A stretch of DNA of 64,000 bases from DATGKG01 sp963783145 (GTDB taxonomy: Bacteria; Desulfobacterota; Binatia; Binatales; Binataceae): positions 248,001 through 312,000 of the forward strand of contig CAWAMM010000002.1 of assembly GCA_963783145.1 (NCBI GenBank). Reading direction: 5' to 3'. Both the position numbers and the translations under genes were made by a program. The notes below the pieces were generated by a model that was not told where the DNA came from, ran no database searches, and saw only the letters and a list, made by a program, of their open reading frames with translations. Shown in pieces: positions 26,715-36,662 of the stretch (positions are counted from its first letter, which is position 1; each line of letters opens with the position of its first letter).

Positions 26715-26900
26715 TCAGGTTCGGGTGGATTCCCAGCCTGCCAAGACCTTTTTCAGATCGCCGCCGACGTTTTCCCAGTCACTTCGAATTTCGTGATGGG
26801 TCGTTGTCAGGTGCTGCTTTGCCCGAACTTTCCGCGCGGCCGGCCAAATGGCGATGCAGCTAGCCAACGCGGACCACAGCCTTTTAGTCTGTATTGCCAT
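26715..26900 (-). CDS. Possible small protein upstream of DUF2335
   Basis: The frame has 61 codons. The C-terminal part, 'TTHHEIRSDWENVGGDLKKVLAGWES', looks like a real amphipathic helix, and the gene ends only 7 bases before the DUF2335 start across a run of nine A. I do not recognise a family. There is no clear ribosome site. It could also be a chance frame. Confidence 0.4.
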   Translation of the reverse strand: MAIQTKRLWSALASCIAIWPAARKVRAKQHLTTTHHEIRSDWENVGGDLKKVLAGWESTRT

Positions 26901-26947
26901 CTCCTAAGAACCTAAGGGTTTGTCGAGGTTCTATCAATGCGGTCAAT

Positions 26948-27841
26948 CTAGTTGTCGCGCGGGTCGCCGGGGATGGGGCGCTCGGTGAAGCCGATCACCA
27001 TCCCAAAGGCCTGCTCGCGTCCGAGCACGATTTTCCCGGCGCCATCGGGCTCGGGCTGGAGCATTTTCGATTTCAAGAAGTCCGCCGCGCGCGCCACGTT
27101 GCGGGTTCTGAACGTCAGCGCATGCACGCCCTCGCCATTTTTTTCGAGGTCGCGCGCCTCCGCGGTGTCCGATGAGATCGGCTGCGCGAGCTCGACGATA
27201 GTGTCCTCGCCGATCGCGACATATGCGCTGCGCTTGCGCCCGGACGTCTCATACTCATGAATGAGCTTGCCGCCCAGAATATCGCAATAAAACCTGGTCG
27301 CGGCGCGGAGGTCCTTCACCACGGTGGTGATGTGCGAAGCCTGCTCGATGCCGAGCGGATGACGCTCGCGCCAGAATTCATTCGACCATGCGGGTTGCAG
27401 GCGCGGGTCGATGGTGTTGCGCTCGATGATCGCGAATTCGAGCTGACCGGGAGTTTCCTTCGGATGCGTCCAGACCGCGAATTTCTCGTTCGGGGGCGTG
27501 ACCGGACGCCCGGTGACATCCCACATGTGCAAGCCCTGGTTGGCCAGATGAGTCGAAATCGCGGGGACGTCGTCGACGTAAAACGCGATCGAATGGAAGT
27601 GCTCGCCGAAGCGATCGTAAAAGCGTTTCACCGATTGATTCTTGAGTCCCTCGACCTTCGAGGGGCTCATCGGCTCCATGATGACGTCGCCGATCGCGAT
27701 GAGCGAGGCGTCGCGCCCCGCGGCCTTCGCGAATCCATGGTAATAGCGCGTGACCGCGAAGACCTCGTCGTACCATTTGTCGACCGCATCGAGGTCGCTT
27801 ACGACATGCGTCAGATGAAACAGCTTGCCTATCTTGAACAT
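26948..27841 (-). CDS. VOC-superfamily protein with two glyoxalase-like domains
   Basis: The 297 residues contain two VOC modules: about 5-135 ('LTHVVSDLDAVDKWYDEVF', with His near the first strand and 'GQLEFAIIE' at the end) and about 155-285 ('ASHITTVVKDLRAATRFYCDILGGK'). VOC proteins bind a metal and act as extradiol dioxygenases, isomerases or lyases. The His/Glu spacing suits metal binding, but the reaction is unknown. It is the last gene of a minus-strand run with two LLM monooxygenases and an alpha/beta hydrolase, which suggests a role in breaking down a ring or activated intermediate. Confidence 0.82.
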   Translation of the reverse strand: MFKIGKLFHLTHVVSDLDAVDKWYDEVFAVTRYYHGFAKAAGRDASLIAIGDVIMEPMSPSKVEGLKNQSVKRFYDRFGEHFHSIAFYVDDVPAISTHLANQGLHMWDVTGRPVTPPNEKFAVWTHPKETPGQLEFAIIERNTIDPRLQPAWSNEFWRERHPLGIEQASHITTVVKDLRAATRFYCDILGGKLIHEYETSGRKRSAYVAIGEDTIVELAQPISSDTAEARDLEKNGEGVHALTFRTRNVARAADFLKSKMLQPEPDGAGKIVLGREQAFGMVIGFTERPIPGDPRDN

Positions 27842-27919
27842 GATCTCGGTGGCCCCTTTTTTGTGAGGAAAAGCGCGCCCCCGTGAGGAGGCGCGCTTCG
27901 GTTCGGGATTCAGGTTCGT

Positions 27920-29044
27920 TTATGCCGCGGCGTGCGCGCTGGTCGCCATGCCCAACTCTTTGCCGCCGCCAATCTCCTCGGCCTCCCACTTCTTGAGTTC
28001 CGGCAGGACGTGCCTGGCGAAGCATTTCAGATTGCGCTCGGCTTCGTCATAGGGCATGCCGGCGTAACTGAAATTGAGCATGAAGCCCTGGTTGTCGATG
28101 GTCTTTTTGATGAAGGCCAGCTTCTCGAGCACCATGTCCGGGGTTCCCCACGGCATTAGCTGCGCGAAGTCCGCGGCGGCGCCATCGATACCGTGCTTGG
28201 CGATGAACTTGCTAACCGCGCGATACGATTCGTAGCTCTTGTTGGTGCCGAACTTGTCGGATGTCATTTCGTAGTGTTTGATGACCGTTTTGTAGTTGCC
28301 CGACAGCCACTTCATCGCCTGCTCTTCGGCGCGATCCTTGTTCTCATCGACGAAAACAAACCCGCCGCTGAGCGGCTTGGGTGGAGGCGTCGCGCCGTTC
28401 ACCTCTTTCCACACCCGATGGTAAACCTCGAAGTCCGCCTTGACCGCATCCCACGGCTTCTGCGGGATGACCAGCAGCCCGACTCCCAGTTTCGCCATGA
28501 TCGGCATCGACTCGGGCGATACCGCGGCGGCGTAGGTGCGATTCTTAAATGACTTGAAGGGAAAGGGGCGAATCTCCCGGCGCGGCTGCTTGGTGAAGCT
28601 GCCGCCTTCCATGATGCCGGTTTCCAGCCCGTTGATGATGAGTTGCGCGTACTCGACGAAGAGGTTGCGGCCTTCATCCTGCGGGATGCGGAAGCCGTCG
28701 TACTCGATGCGCGCCAGGCCGCGACCCATGCCGAAAATCATGCGGCCGCCGGAGACGTGATCGAGCACCGAGATCTGCTCCGCGACTCGAATCGGATCGT
28801 GCCACGGCAACACCACCACCATCGAGCCGAGCTTCGCGGTTTTGGTGCGTCCCGCCATGTAGGTCAGGAACTGCAGCACATCCGGGCACATCGTGTAGTC
28901 GTCGAAATGATGCTCTACGCCCCACACCGAATCGAAGCCGAGCGGCTCCGCCATCTCGGCGAGCCGAATCTCGTTTTTCCACACCTCGCGATCGGACATC
29001 TTGCCGTCGGTATTCTGAAAAACTGCGCCGTATCCTACGTGCAT
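27920..29044 (-). CDS. LLM-class flavin-dependent monooxygenase
   Basis: Bacterial luciferase-like enzyme of 374 residues. Markers are 'LAEMAEPLGFDSVWGVEHHFDDY', 'KLGSMVVVLPWHDPIRVAEQISVLDHVSGGRMIFGMGRGLARIEYDGF', and a C-terminal 'GTPDMVLEKLAFIKKTI'. The 'EHHF' sequence and the 'DPIRVAEQ' loop are typical of flavin-dependent alkanal or alkanesulfonate-type monooxygenases. The frame runs open to 29365, but ATG 29044 has CAGGAGGAG upstream and starts the family sequence. It pairs with the LLM at 29094-30443 (49 bases apart). Confidence 0.92.
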   Translation of the reverse strand: MHVGYGAVFQNTDGKMSDREVWKNEIRLAEMAEPLGFDSVWGVEHHFDDYTMCPDVLQFLTYMAGRTKTAKLGSMVVVLPWHDPIRVAEQISVLDHVSGGRMIFGMGRGLARIEYDGFRIPQDEGRNLFVEYAQLIINGLETGIMEGGSFTKQPRREIRPFPFKSFKNRTYAAAVSPESMPIMAKLGVGLLVIPQKPWDAVKADFEVYHRVWKEVNGATPPPKPLSGGFVFVDENKDRAEEQAMKWLSGNYKTVIKHYEMTSDKFGTNKSYESYRAVSKFIAKHGIDGAAADFAQLMPWGTPDMVLEKLAFIKKTIDNQGFMLNFSYAGMPYDEAERNLKCFARHVLPELKKWEAEEIGGGKELGMATSAHAAA

Positions 29045-29093
29045 ATGCTCCTCCTGCGCGCGAGCGAGGTCGCGCGGATGTTCACTCGTTGAT

Positions 29094-30443
29094 CTATCGT
29101 CCCGCCACCGAGGCCGAGAGCATGTCGGCATGCGCGACGCGCTCCGCCGTGCGTCCCGCGGCGAGTGGAACAGAGCCGGGCCTGCGCTGGAACGGATCCA
29201 CGAGGCCAAGCTGTTTGCCGGTCTCACGCAACGCGGGCATGACGTCGCGGGCGAGCAGCTCGAGGCATCGCATGCGATCCTTCGCGCCGACGGGGCCATC
29301 GAGCCAGAACGAGAAGATGCCCGGGCGCAGCACTTCCAGCACCTTGCGCAGGCGCGGGATGACATAGTCCGGCGTGCCGGCGATCATCTGAAGCTGATCG
29401 CGGGTTTTGTCATAGGTCGAATAGACGTTCTGTCGAAGCTTCTCGATCTCTTCGTCGCTCTCCTCGCCGATAACATCGGTGATGGGCTTGCCGGGCAGGT
29501 TCGCGCCGGCGGCGAGCCGCGCGAGGCGTTTGGTCGCTTCTTTCGAATTATAGCCGGGAGGGAACATCCACTCGGGACGCGCGAAATGCGCGAACGCGCC
29601 GCCATAAAGGAAGCGCTTGCCGAGTTCCTCGGCGCGCTGCTGGTTGTCGGAAACGAAGACCGGCTGCAGATAGCCGAAGTTCTCGGAACCCGCCTGATAG
29701 CCCTCGCGCGCGGCCTGATCGGTGTACATGTTCCACAACTCGACGGTCGGCTCGAGCTGCGTGGCGAGTGCGATGTACGGGAAGCGCTTTTTCGCGCACC
29801 ATAAAACCGTATCGGGGCTGACGAGGCCGGGAATCCAAATCGGCGGATGCGGCTTCTGTAGCGGCAGCACCCACGGATTCACGAAGCGGAAGTGGAAATG
29901 CTTGCCCTCATAGCGGAAGGGGCCGGGCGTCGTCCATGCCTTGATGATGAAGTCGACGCCTTCTTCGAAGTATTCGCGATTGAGCGCAGGATTCGCGTTA
30001 TTGGCGAGCTGCTCGCTGCCGGCGCCGCGCACCCATCCGGGGACCAGGCGGCCCTTCGAGAGCAAATCGATCATCGCCAGCTCTTCGGCGAGGCGCAGCG
30101 CGTTGGCGACCGTCGGCACCGGATTGCCGAGCAGCACGATCTTCGCCCGCTTGGTGGCGCGCGCGAGCACCGCAGCCTCGACATCCATCACCGAACCGAG
30201 ACAGAACGGCGTGCCATGATGCTCGTTCAGCATCAGGCCGTCGAAGCCGAGGTCCTCGGAATAGACCTTCTCATCGATGTACTGGTTGAGCAGCATCGAG
30301 CCCATTTCGGCATCGAAGTTCTGGTTGGGCAGTCCGAAGAAGCTGCGGTTGCGCAGGATCTGGGTTTCCAGCAGATGACTCTTGGCCGCTTCGGTTTCCG
30401 GATCGTAGTGATACTGCCGTTCGGTGAACCACATCATGTGCAT
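29094..30443 (-). CDS. LLM-class flavin-dependent monooxygenase
   Basis: The 449 residues are a second luciferase-like enzyme, longer than its neighbour. Markers are 'YSEDLGFDGLMLNEHHGTPFCLGSVMDVEAAVLARATKRAKIVLLGNPVPT', then 'LRLAEELAMIDLLSKGRLVPGWVRGAGSEQ', and the central 'KPHPPIWIPGLVSPDTVLWCAKKRFPYIA'. ATG 30443 has GGGGAGAGA upstream; the longer frame back to 30692 overlaps the hydrolase gene and is spurious. Substrate unknown. It lies between an alpha/beta hydrolase and another LLM gene, so the group probably oxidises and then hydrolyses one compound. Confidence 0.93.
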   Translation of the reverse strand: MHMMWFTERQYHYDPETEAAKSHLLETQILRNRSFFGLPNQNFDAEMGSMLLNQYIDEKVYSEDLGFDGLMLNEHHGTPFCLGSVMDVEAAVLARATKRAKIVLLGNPVPTVANALRLAEELAMIDLLSKGRLVPGWVRGAGSEQLANNANPALNREYFEEGVDFIIKAWTTPGPFRYEGKHFHFRFVNPWVLPLQKPHPPIWIPGLVSPDTVLWCAKKRFPYIALATQLEPTVELWNMYTDQAAREGYQAGSENFGYLQPVFVSDNQQRAEELGKRFLYGGAFAHFARPEWMFPPGYNSKEATKRLARLAAGANLPGKPITDVIGEESDEEIEKLRQNVYSTYDKTRDQLQMIAGTPDYVIPRLRKVLEVLRPGIFSFWLDGPVGAKDRMRCLELLARDVMPALRETGKQLGLVDPFQRRPGSVPLAAGRTAERVAHADMLSASVAGR

Positions 30444-30457
30444 AGGCGTCTCTCCCC

Positions 30458-31252
30458 TTATCCCAGGAAGCTTTGAACTTCTTTGATGAACTGTTCGGAC
30501 TTTTCGATTTCCGGCCGATGACCAGCCCCATCGATGGTCACCAGCTTCGAGCCTTTGATCGATTTCTGATAGACGCCCGCGGCCGAGATCGGCACGACCT
30601 TGTCGTCGCGGCCCCATACGATCAGCGTGGGCGACTTCACGGTGCCTTCGAGCAGATGCGGCAGGCTCGGATTGAACATGTAGGGTTGCCATGCGATGAG
30701 CGCGGTTTGCGCGCGCGCATCCTCGAAGGCCTCGTACTGCGCCTCGGACACGCCACCATCGTATAGGGCGGCATACTCCGGGGTGTTATGCGCATCGCGC
30801 ACCGATTCGCGCAGATAGACCAGCGCCGGCACGGTGAACAAATCCTTGATTTCGCCCTCGGGCGGACGGATGCCGACCGGCGCGACCAGCACGATCTTCG
30901 AGAACAGGTTGGGATCGTTGGCGGCCATCTCCGCGGCGAGCCATCCGCCGAGCGAGAAGCCGATGACGTCGATAGGGGCGAGGCCCTGCTCGCGGATGAA
31001 TCGCGCGAGGAAATTCGTCAGGTCGTGCACGTTCACGATCCATTCGGCGCGCGGCGTCTTGCCGAATCCCGGCAGCAGCGGCGTCACGATGGTGCGGCGT
31101 TCGCTGAGCGCAGCATTCCACTTCATCCAGCCCGGCCAGCCCAACTCCTCGTGCAGGACCAGCAGGGGCTTGCCCGAGCCGCCCTTCGTGACGATGAGCT
31201 GTTCAGCGCCGACGCTATGGTTTTCCTCACGAACCGAATCTTTCGCAGCCAT
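30458..31252 (-). CDS. Alpha/beta-fold hydrolase
   Basis: The 264 residues show the complete triad: nucleophile Ser in 'DVIGFSLGGWLA', Asp in 'LIVWGRDDKVVPI', and His in 'IDGAGHRPEIE'. 'LLVLHEELGWPGWMKW' contains the oxyanion-hole strand. ATG 31252 has GAGGTGG upstream; the frame extends to 31315 without family sequence. It is the first gene of the minus-strand LLM cluster. Relatives include meta-cleavage product hydrolases and esterases; the substrate is not predictable. Confidence 0.9.
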   Translation of the reverse strand: MAAKDSVREENHSVGAEQLIVTKGGSGKPLLVLHEELGWPGWMKWNAALSERRTIVTPLLPGFGKTPRAEWIVNVHDLTNFLARFIREQGLAPIDVIGFSLGGWLAAEMAANDPNLFSKIVLVAPVGIRPPEGEIKDLFTVPALVYLRESVRDAHNTPEYAALYDGGVSEAQYEAFEDARAQTALIAWQPYMFNPSLPHLLEGTVKSPTLIVWGRDDKVVPISAAGVYQKSIKGSKLVTIDGAGHRPEIEKSEQFIKEVQSFLG

Positions 31253-31374
31253 TACCACCTCATGCCCCCGCTCGGAATACATACCGATCGGAATCTTTAT
31301 GACCCTATAGACCATTCCATCCCGCGCGGTCTACCAGCGCGAGGAGGAGCGGGATCGTGGATGGTTCCGGGTAG

Positions 31375-31394
31375 GGGCGCTTCGCGAAGCGCCC
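31375..31394. repeat. Perfect 20-bp TTCGCGAA-centred palindrome
   Basis: GGGCGCTTCGCGAAGCGCCC reads the same on both strands. It lies between the divergent hydrolase and NHL genes and differs at only one base from the element at 5116-5135. It could be a REP-like element or a regulator site. Confidence 0.6.
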
Positions 31395-31518
31395 GCAGCG
31401 CAGACACGCAGTTGACGCTCGGGCGATCGGACGGTTGCGAAATCGTATTGATCGTGATGACTCTTTGACTCATAGTTATGGGAATGACATCGATCCTCAA
31501 TCGCGTGACCATCACGCG

Positions 31519-33664
31519 ATGAAAATTTCACATGGTTTGGTTGCCGCTGCGATCGTAATCGCTATCGCGGCATTCGGGGGCGCGGTCGCGCCCGCGGCGG
31601 CCGGGCCGGCGATCTTCGCCGACAACTACAACTATGTGACGGCGTATCCGCTCGGCGCGAGCGGGGATGTGGCGCCGATCGCGATCACGCCGGATATGAT
31701 TTATCCGGCCGGAATTGCGCGCGAGCGATTTCGGAGATATCTACGTCACCAACCCTTCCACCAACACAATTTCTGTCTATTCCGCAGATGCCACCGGCAA
31801 CGTGTCGCCGGTCGAAATAATCGGCGGTTCCAAGACCCGACTGGCCAATCCGACCGGGATCGCATTGGATCAGCTCGGAAAGATCTATGTACTCAACAGC
31901 GCGACCGCGACGATCACGGTTTACTCGACCTTTAACTTCGGGGTGATTGGAAAGACTACGCTGCAAAACCAGGCTCCCATCGCGATCATCGCCGGGCCTA
32001 AAACCAAGCTCAAACAGCCGGTCGCGATCGCCGTGGATGCAAGCGGCGACATTTATGTCGCGAATCAGGCGGGCGGTCCGGTCGTGCCCGGCGGGGGGCT
32101 TCGGCAGGGCACGATTACCGTGTATCCGGCGGGAAGCCACGGGGATGTCGCCCCTGCTACGACGATAAAGGGCAGCGCGACTGGATTGCTCTATCCGGTG
32201 AGCATTGCATTGGACTCAAACCATGATATCTACGTCGGCAACACTTATACCTACGTTAGCAATACCTTCGTTCAGGAGCCCAGTATCACCATCTTTCAGG
32301 CAGGTAGCCAGGGTGACGCGAATCCGACAGCGGTTATCGGTGGTACGAGCACCGGCCTCGATTATCTTTCGGGCCTCGCGCTCGATTCAAGCGGGAATAT
32401 CTACGCGACCGGATTCACCGGCAAGGGAATTCCCACCATCAACGTCTACCCCGCGGGAAGCAACGGAAACGTTGCGCCGATAAGCACCATCAGCGGCCCC
32501 GATACCGGGCTGGGTTCGGAATTCGCGATGACCGTGGATTCCGCCGGAAATCTTTACGTGCTGAACGGCGAAGAGGTAAGCATTTATTCGGCGGGCAGCA
32601 GCGGCGATGCGGCGCCGAGCAACACCTTCACCAGCAGTTTCACGGGAATTGATGACTCTTCCGGGATCGCCTTAGATGGCGCGGGAAATATATATGTGGC
32701 GAACAGCTATGCGGGGGCCGACTTTTTCACCGGCAGTCTTAGTATCTACCCCGCCGGCAGCTATGCCACCACTGCTCCTACCACGGTGATCGAGGGCGAC
32801 AACACAGGCCTTAACTATCCGCAGAAAGTTGCGGTCGATGCACGAGGGGAAATTTCAGTGCTCAACCTCAACAACACTGTAACTGTCTATTCAGCGGGCA
32901 GTGCGGGAAGTGTGCCGCCTTCGGCGACGATAAACCTCAATGGCAACATCAATCCTACCGACATCGCTCGGGGGATTGACGGCCAACTGTACGTGGCCAA
33001 TCGAGGGACCGTCGAATGCAACAACAACGGCCACTGCTATCAGACCAGTCCTGGTGCGATTGATATCTATTCAGCTCAGGCCAATGGAAACGCGAAGCCT
33101 GAGGCTGCGATCAGCGGCTACCTCACCGGTCTGGCCTCGCCGTCGGCGATTGCCGTGAGTCAGCGGGGCAATATTTTTGTCGCGAATCAGGGTCCGATGG
33201 ATTGCTCGTGTGGATGTTCTCCAACCGGCGACGGGAGCATCACCGTTTATGCCCCCGGCAGCGCGGCCAACGCCGTGCCGATTGCCACCATCCAAGGCCC
33301 ACTAACTCGCCTTGGTCTCCCCGATGAAATCGCGGTCGATTCCAATGAAAACCTCTATGTCGTGGACGGTGGAGCTATTGGCGAAGCCTATAGCGGGCCC
33401 GTAGGGCGCAGCGTCGGCAATTGTTTAGGCGATGGATTAGCCGCGACCGGATCCCGCAACCGCAACCTCGCGGGAGGCAGTCCTGCCATCGACCTTGTTC
33501 CCGGCGTGAATAATCTTGCCCCCACATCTTTAGACAGTCTCCCGGATTCCATTCTGGTCTTAAAAGCCGGGAGCAACGGCGATACTCCACCGATGGCTAT
33601 CATTCGCGGTCCTTTCACCGCGCTGGGCGGTTCGGCTATCGCGATCGGTCCTTCCGGACCCTAG
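31519..33664 (+). CDS. Exported NHL/SMP-30-like beta-propeller protein, frameshifted near its 5' end
   Basis: Residues 1-30 form a signal peptide ('IVIAIAAFGGAVAPAAAGP'). The mature part is a long propeller made of units such as 'GIALDQLGKIYVLNSATATI' and 'AIAVDASGDIYVANQ', each followed by 'VYPAGSxGxVAP'. The frame that carries the signal peptide ends wrongly after 'YPAGIAR', and the repeats go on one base over from about 31720 to the stop at 33664. The shift lies in GCGCGCG at 31717-31723. Joined, the product would be about 714 residues. Function unknown; relatives are often surface or periplasmic. The gene may be inactive, phase-variable, or wrongly read. Confidence 0.78.
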
Positions 33665-35295
33665 CGATGGTCGCTGGCATGAGGCCGCATCGCCTCTTTC
33701 AAGGGAGCGAGATGTTTTTCATAACGACGCCAGCGGCCGATAGACTGACTGTGGATGGGTTGGCGGACCTGCCAATTACTGGCCGAATCCACCGCATGTG
33801 GATTGGTGTGCGGAGCGAGACAACGCTCATCCCACTCCAGCCCGAGAGCATCCAGCGTCGCGCGCGCCGTCTGCTCCGTCTTTAGGATCATATCTTCATA
33901 GCTGACCTCGATCAGGGGCGAGGATAAGACTCTCCGCCAGTGCTCCATGATTCTGAGGTACTCTCCATAGAAGTGACTGATATTCCACAAAGCGAAAGAG
34001 TAGTCATAAGCAAGGGTGAAGCGCTGGAAATAGTTGGAAAGGCCGGTGTCCAGCGGATCACGCATACAATGGATGATCCGCGCGCGCGGGAACAGCATCG
34101 CGATGAATCCCAAATGCCTGAAGTTGAGCGGATGCTTGTCGATAACGCGCGCAACTTCCGTACCGCTGTCGCGCCGCAGACGCTTCTCGTAATCATCGGT
34201 TAGGCGCGCAGCTACATTGGGGGTGATATCCTTTGCGGCGAGCGGGTAGGGGACGCCGGTTCTGACTAACTCCGGCAGCCGCGAGATGGAATCCAGCATG
34301 GTTGGCAGTTCCCCCGCTGAGCCGATGGCGCGATGGTTGGATAGCATCTGCGCCATGAGCGTGGTGCCCGATCGAGGCATCCCGACAATGAACAATGGTG
34401 ACTGGCTGTCTGACGCGAACGCAAAGGGGCGCGCCACAAAACTTTCGCTGAACACGTCGATGATGTGGTTCGTGAATTCGGCCACCTTAGCGAAATTGTA
34501 AGAGATGGCGGAATTGCGCAGCTGGTTTGCTTCCCGGTAGCATTCAAAAGCTTCATCGTAGAGACCGCAATCGTCGTAGATCTTACCCAGCGAAAAATAC
34601 AGACAATCCCTGGCGTGTAGGGAAATGCCCGGACTGTCGAGCAGGTTCCGAATGCGTTTAGCGTCAGCATCATCCTTATCGCGATACCTGCGAATCTGGG
34701 TCAGGCTAAAGATGGGATCGGTAAAATCCGGCTTCAGCTCAAGCGCCCGGAGGAACATCCTTTCCGCTTCAGGCATGTTGCCCTTGCTCACCAGACAAAG
34801 ACCTTTGATCTGGTAGGCTTCGACGTAGCCAGGCTTGAGCGCGATGGCGCGGTCGCAACTCACGAGCGCGTCATCGAACCGCGCGAGCTGTTGCAAAGTG
34901 GCGCCGCGGTTTCTGAGGACTTCCGCGGCGTCCGGTTTAAGCGCTAACGCTTGGTCATAGCTCGCGAGGGCGTCCTCATAGCGCCCGAGTTCATGAAGCG
35001 CCACCCCGCGGTTGTTGTAGGGCTCGATTGCGTCGGGTCGTAGTCTTATAGCTATGTCGCAGCTCGCCACCGCGGCCTCATAGCGTCGCAGATGAGACAA
35101 AATGGCGCCTCGATTGTTGTGCGCCGCGACGTAATCAGGATTGAGCTCGAGGGCTTTGTCGTAGTCCGCCAGCGCATCATCAAAGCGTTGCATTTGTTGT
35201 AGAACAATCCCGCGACGATTGTAGAGCTCGGCACGATCAGGCGCCAATGCTATCGCTTCGTTGCAACTCGCCAGAACTTCTCGATGTCGATCCAT
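33661..35295 (-). CDS. TPR-repeat sulfotransferase
   Basis: The 544 residues start with at least five tetratricopeptide repeats (about 10-200: 'YNRRGIVLQQMQRFDDALADYDKALELNPD' and similar). The C-terminal half is a sulfotransferase domain: the PAPS 5'-phosphosulfate loop is 'LFIVGMPRSGTTLMAQML' (301-318), and the 3'-phosphate region is near 'RARIIHCMRDPLDTGLSNYFQRF'. Members move a sulfate from PAPS to an acceptor such as a protein, lipid or glycan; the TPRs probably select the acceptor. It overlaps the stop of the convergent NHL gene by 4 bases. Confidence 0.92.
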   Translation of the reverse strand: MDRHREVLASCNEAIALAPDRAELYNRRGIVLQQMQRFDDALADYDKALELNPDYVAAHNNRGAILSHLRRYEAAVASCDIAIRLRPDAIEPYNNRGVALHELGRYEDALASYDQALALKPDAAEVLRNRGATLQQLARFDDALVSCDRAIALKPGYVEAYQIKGLCLVSKGNMPEAERMFLRALELKPDFTDPIFSLTQIRRYRDKDDADAKRIRNLLDSPGISLHARDCLYFSLGKIYDDCGLYDEAFECYREANQLRNSAISYNFAKVAEFTNHIIDVFSESFVARPFAFASDSQSPLFIVGMPRSGTTLMAQMLSNHRAIGSAGELPTMLDSISRLPELVRTGVPYPLAAKDITPNVAARLTDDYEKRLRRDSGTEVARVIDKHPLNFRHLGFIAMLFPRARIIHCMRDPLDTGLSNYFQRFTLAYDYSFALWNISHFYGEYLRIMEHWRRVLSSPLIEVSYEDMILKTEQTARATLDALGLEWDERCLAPHTNPHAVDSASNWQVRQPIHSQSIGRWRRYEKHLAPLKEAMRPHASDHR

Positions 35296-35428
35296 TCGGT
35301 CGTTGTAGTCGAATCAGGTTGTTAACGGAAATGTCTCATCGTTGATGAGAGCCGAGGCAACAACCACCTAACTCGAATGCGAAAGGCCCTTGCAACCAGC
35401 GCTGATTTCGGGCCAGTAACTCATTATC

Positions 35429-36634
35429 ATGACGAGTTCGATCAGGATTCCGGAACCCGGCCTCGCGCCCGAGGCGATAATCACGCGCGCTCGCGAGATG
35501 CGCGGGGTGCTGCGCGAGCGCCAGGCCGAATGCGAAAGAGCAGGGCGCATTCTGCCCTCGACCCACCAGCAATTCGTCGAGGCGGGATTTTATCGCATGG
35601 TCCAGCCGCGACGCTTCGGCGGCTATGAATGCGATGTGCCGACATTTCATCGCGCGATGATCGAGATCGCACGCGGATGCCCTTCGAGCGGATGGGTTTT
35701 GGCGCTCACCGCCGGCCATCCGATTATCTTGGCCCGCTTCTGCGAGCGAGCACAGATCGACGCTTACGGCGCCGACGGCGACTTCCGCGCGCCCGCGACC
35801 GGCGCCCCCGTAGTCGTCGAGCGCGCGGATGACGGCTACAAGGTCCAGGGCTTCTGGGACTACGCTTCCGGATGTGATGTCGGGACCCATTTTATCGGAC
35901 CGGGAGTGGTGCCAGGCGAACCTGCGAAGCAAATCCTGCTGCTGCTCAAGCCCAGCGAATACACCATCGTCGATAACTGGCAGATGTTCGGAATGCAGGG
36001 TACCGGCTCCAAGCGCATCCTCATCGAGAAGGAAGTCATCATTCCCGAGTATCGCACGACGCCGGGCGGATTGACCGATGAAGTCCCGCCGCATGGGGGC
36101 ATCGCCGGCCTGGAGAATCCGCTCTATCATGGACGCCTGGCGGCGTTTCTGGTGGGCGAGGCCACCGCGGTAATCGTCGGGACCGCGCGCGGCGCCATCG
36201 ACATTTACGAGGAGCTCGGCGCGAAGAAATCGACCTATTTTCCGCCCTTCACACTGCGCAGCCACAACCACGAGCATCAGGAGCATCTCGGGCGTGCGCA
36301 TGCGCTGGTCGATACCGCGGAAGCCGCGTTGCTGAAATTCGGCGAGGATTACACGAACCTGTGCGCGGCATGGATGCGCGAGCGGGCGAAGTTCGGTGGC
36401 ACCGAGGAGCGCGCCCTGATCGCGCGGCTTCAGCAATGCGTCCAGATGTGCTGGGATGCGGTCGAGATGCTGTTCACCTCCAGCGGCACCAGTAGCGGGC
36501 ATCATGGTTCGATGCTGGGGCGCTATTTTCGCGACCTCGCCGTGATGCGCACGCATGTGGTGTTGCAACATGCGCGCACCGCCGCCAACCTCGGCGCGCT
36601 GCGCTTCGGGCAGCCGCCCAAAACACCTCTTTAG
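35429..36634 (+). CDS. Group D flavin monooxygenase / acyl-CoA dehydrogenase-fold enzyme
   Basis: The 401 residues have the acyl-CoA dehydrogenase fold seen in two-component flavin hydroxylases (HsaA, HpaB-related, DszC types). An N-terminal helical part ends 'PRRFGGYECDVPTFHRAMIEIARGCPSSGWVLAL'; the middle has 'VQGFWDYASGCDVGTHFIGPG' and 'FGMQGTGSKRILIE'; the C-terminal helices contain 'SGTSSGHHGSMLGRYFRDLAVMRTHVV'. The last pattern (GxH-x-RDLAVMRTH) suits hydroxylases more than true acyl-CoA dehydrogenases. A flavin reductase partner is not nearby. A MetE-like gene follows 28 bases later. Confidence 0.88.
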   Translation: MTSSIRIPEPGLAPEAIITRAREMRGVLRERQAECERAGRILPSTHQQFVEAGFYRMVQPRRFGGYECDVPTFHRAMIEIARGCPSSGWVLALTAGHPIILARFCERAQIDAYGADGDFRAPATGAPVVVERADDGYKVQGFWDYASGCDVGTHFIGPGVVPGEPAKQILLLLKPSEYTIVDNWQMFGMQGTGSKRILIEKEVIIPEYRTTPGGLTDEVPPHGGIAGLENPLYHGRLAAFLVGEATAVIVGTARGAIDIYEELGAKKSTYFPPFTLRSHNHEHQEHLGRAHALVDTAEAALLKFGEDYTNLCAAWMRERAKFGGTEERALIARLQQCVQMCWDAVEMLFTSSGTSSGHHGSMLGRYFRDLAVMRTHVVLQHARTAANLGALRFGQPPKTPL

Positions 36635-36662
36635 GAAGATACCGCTGTAGGAGGCCGCGCCG

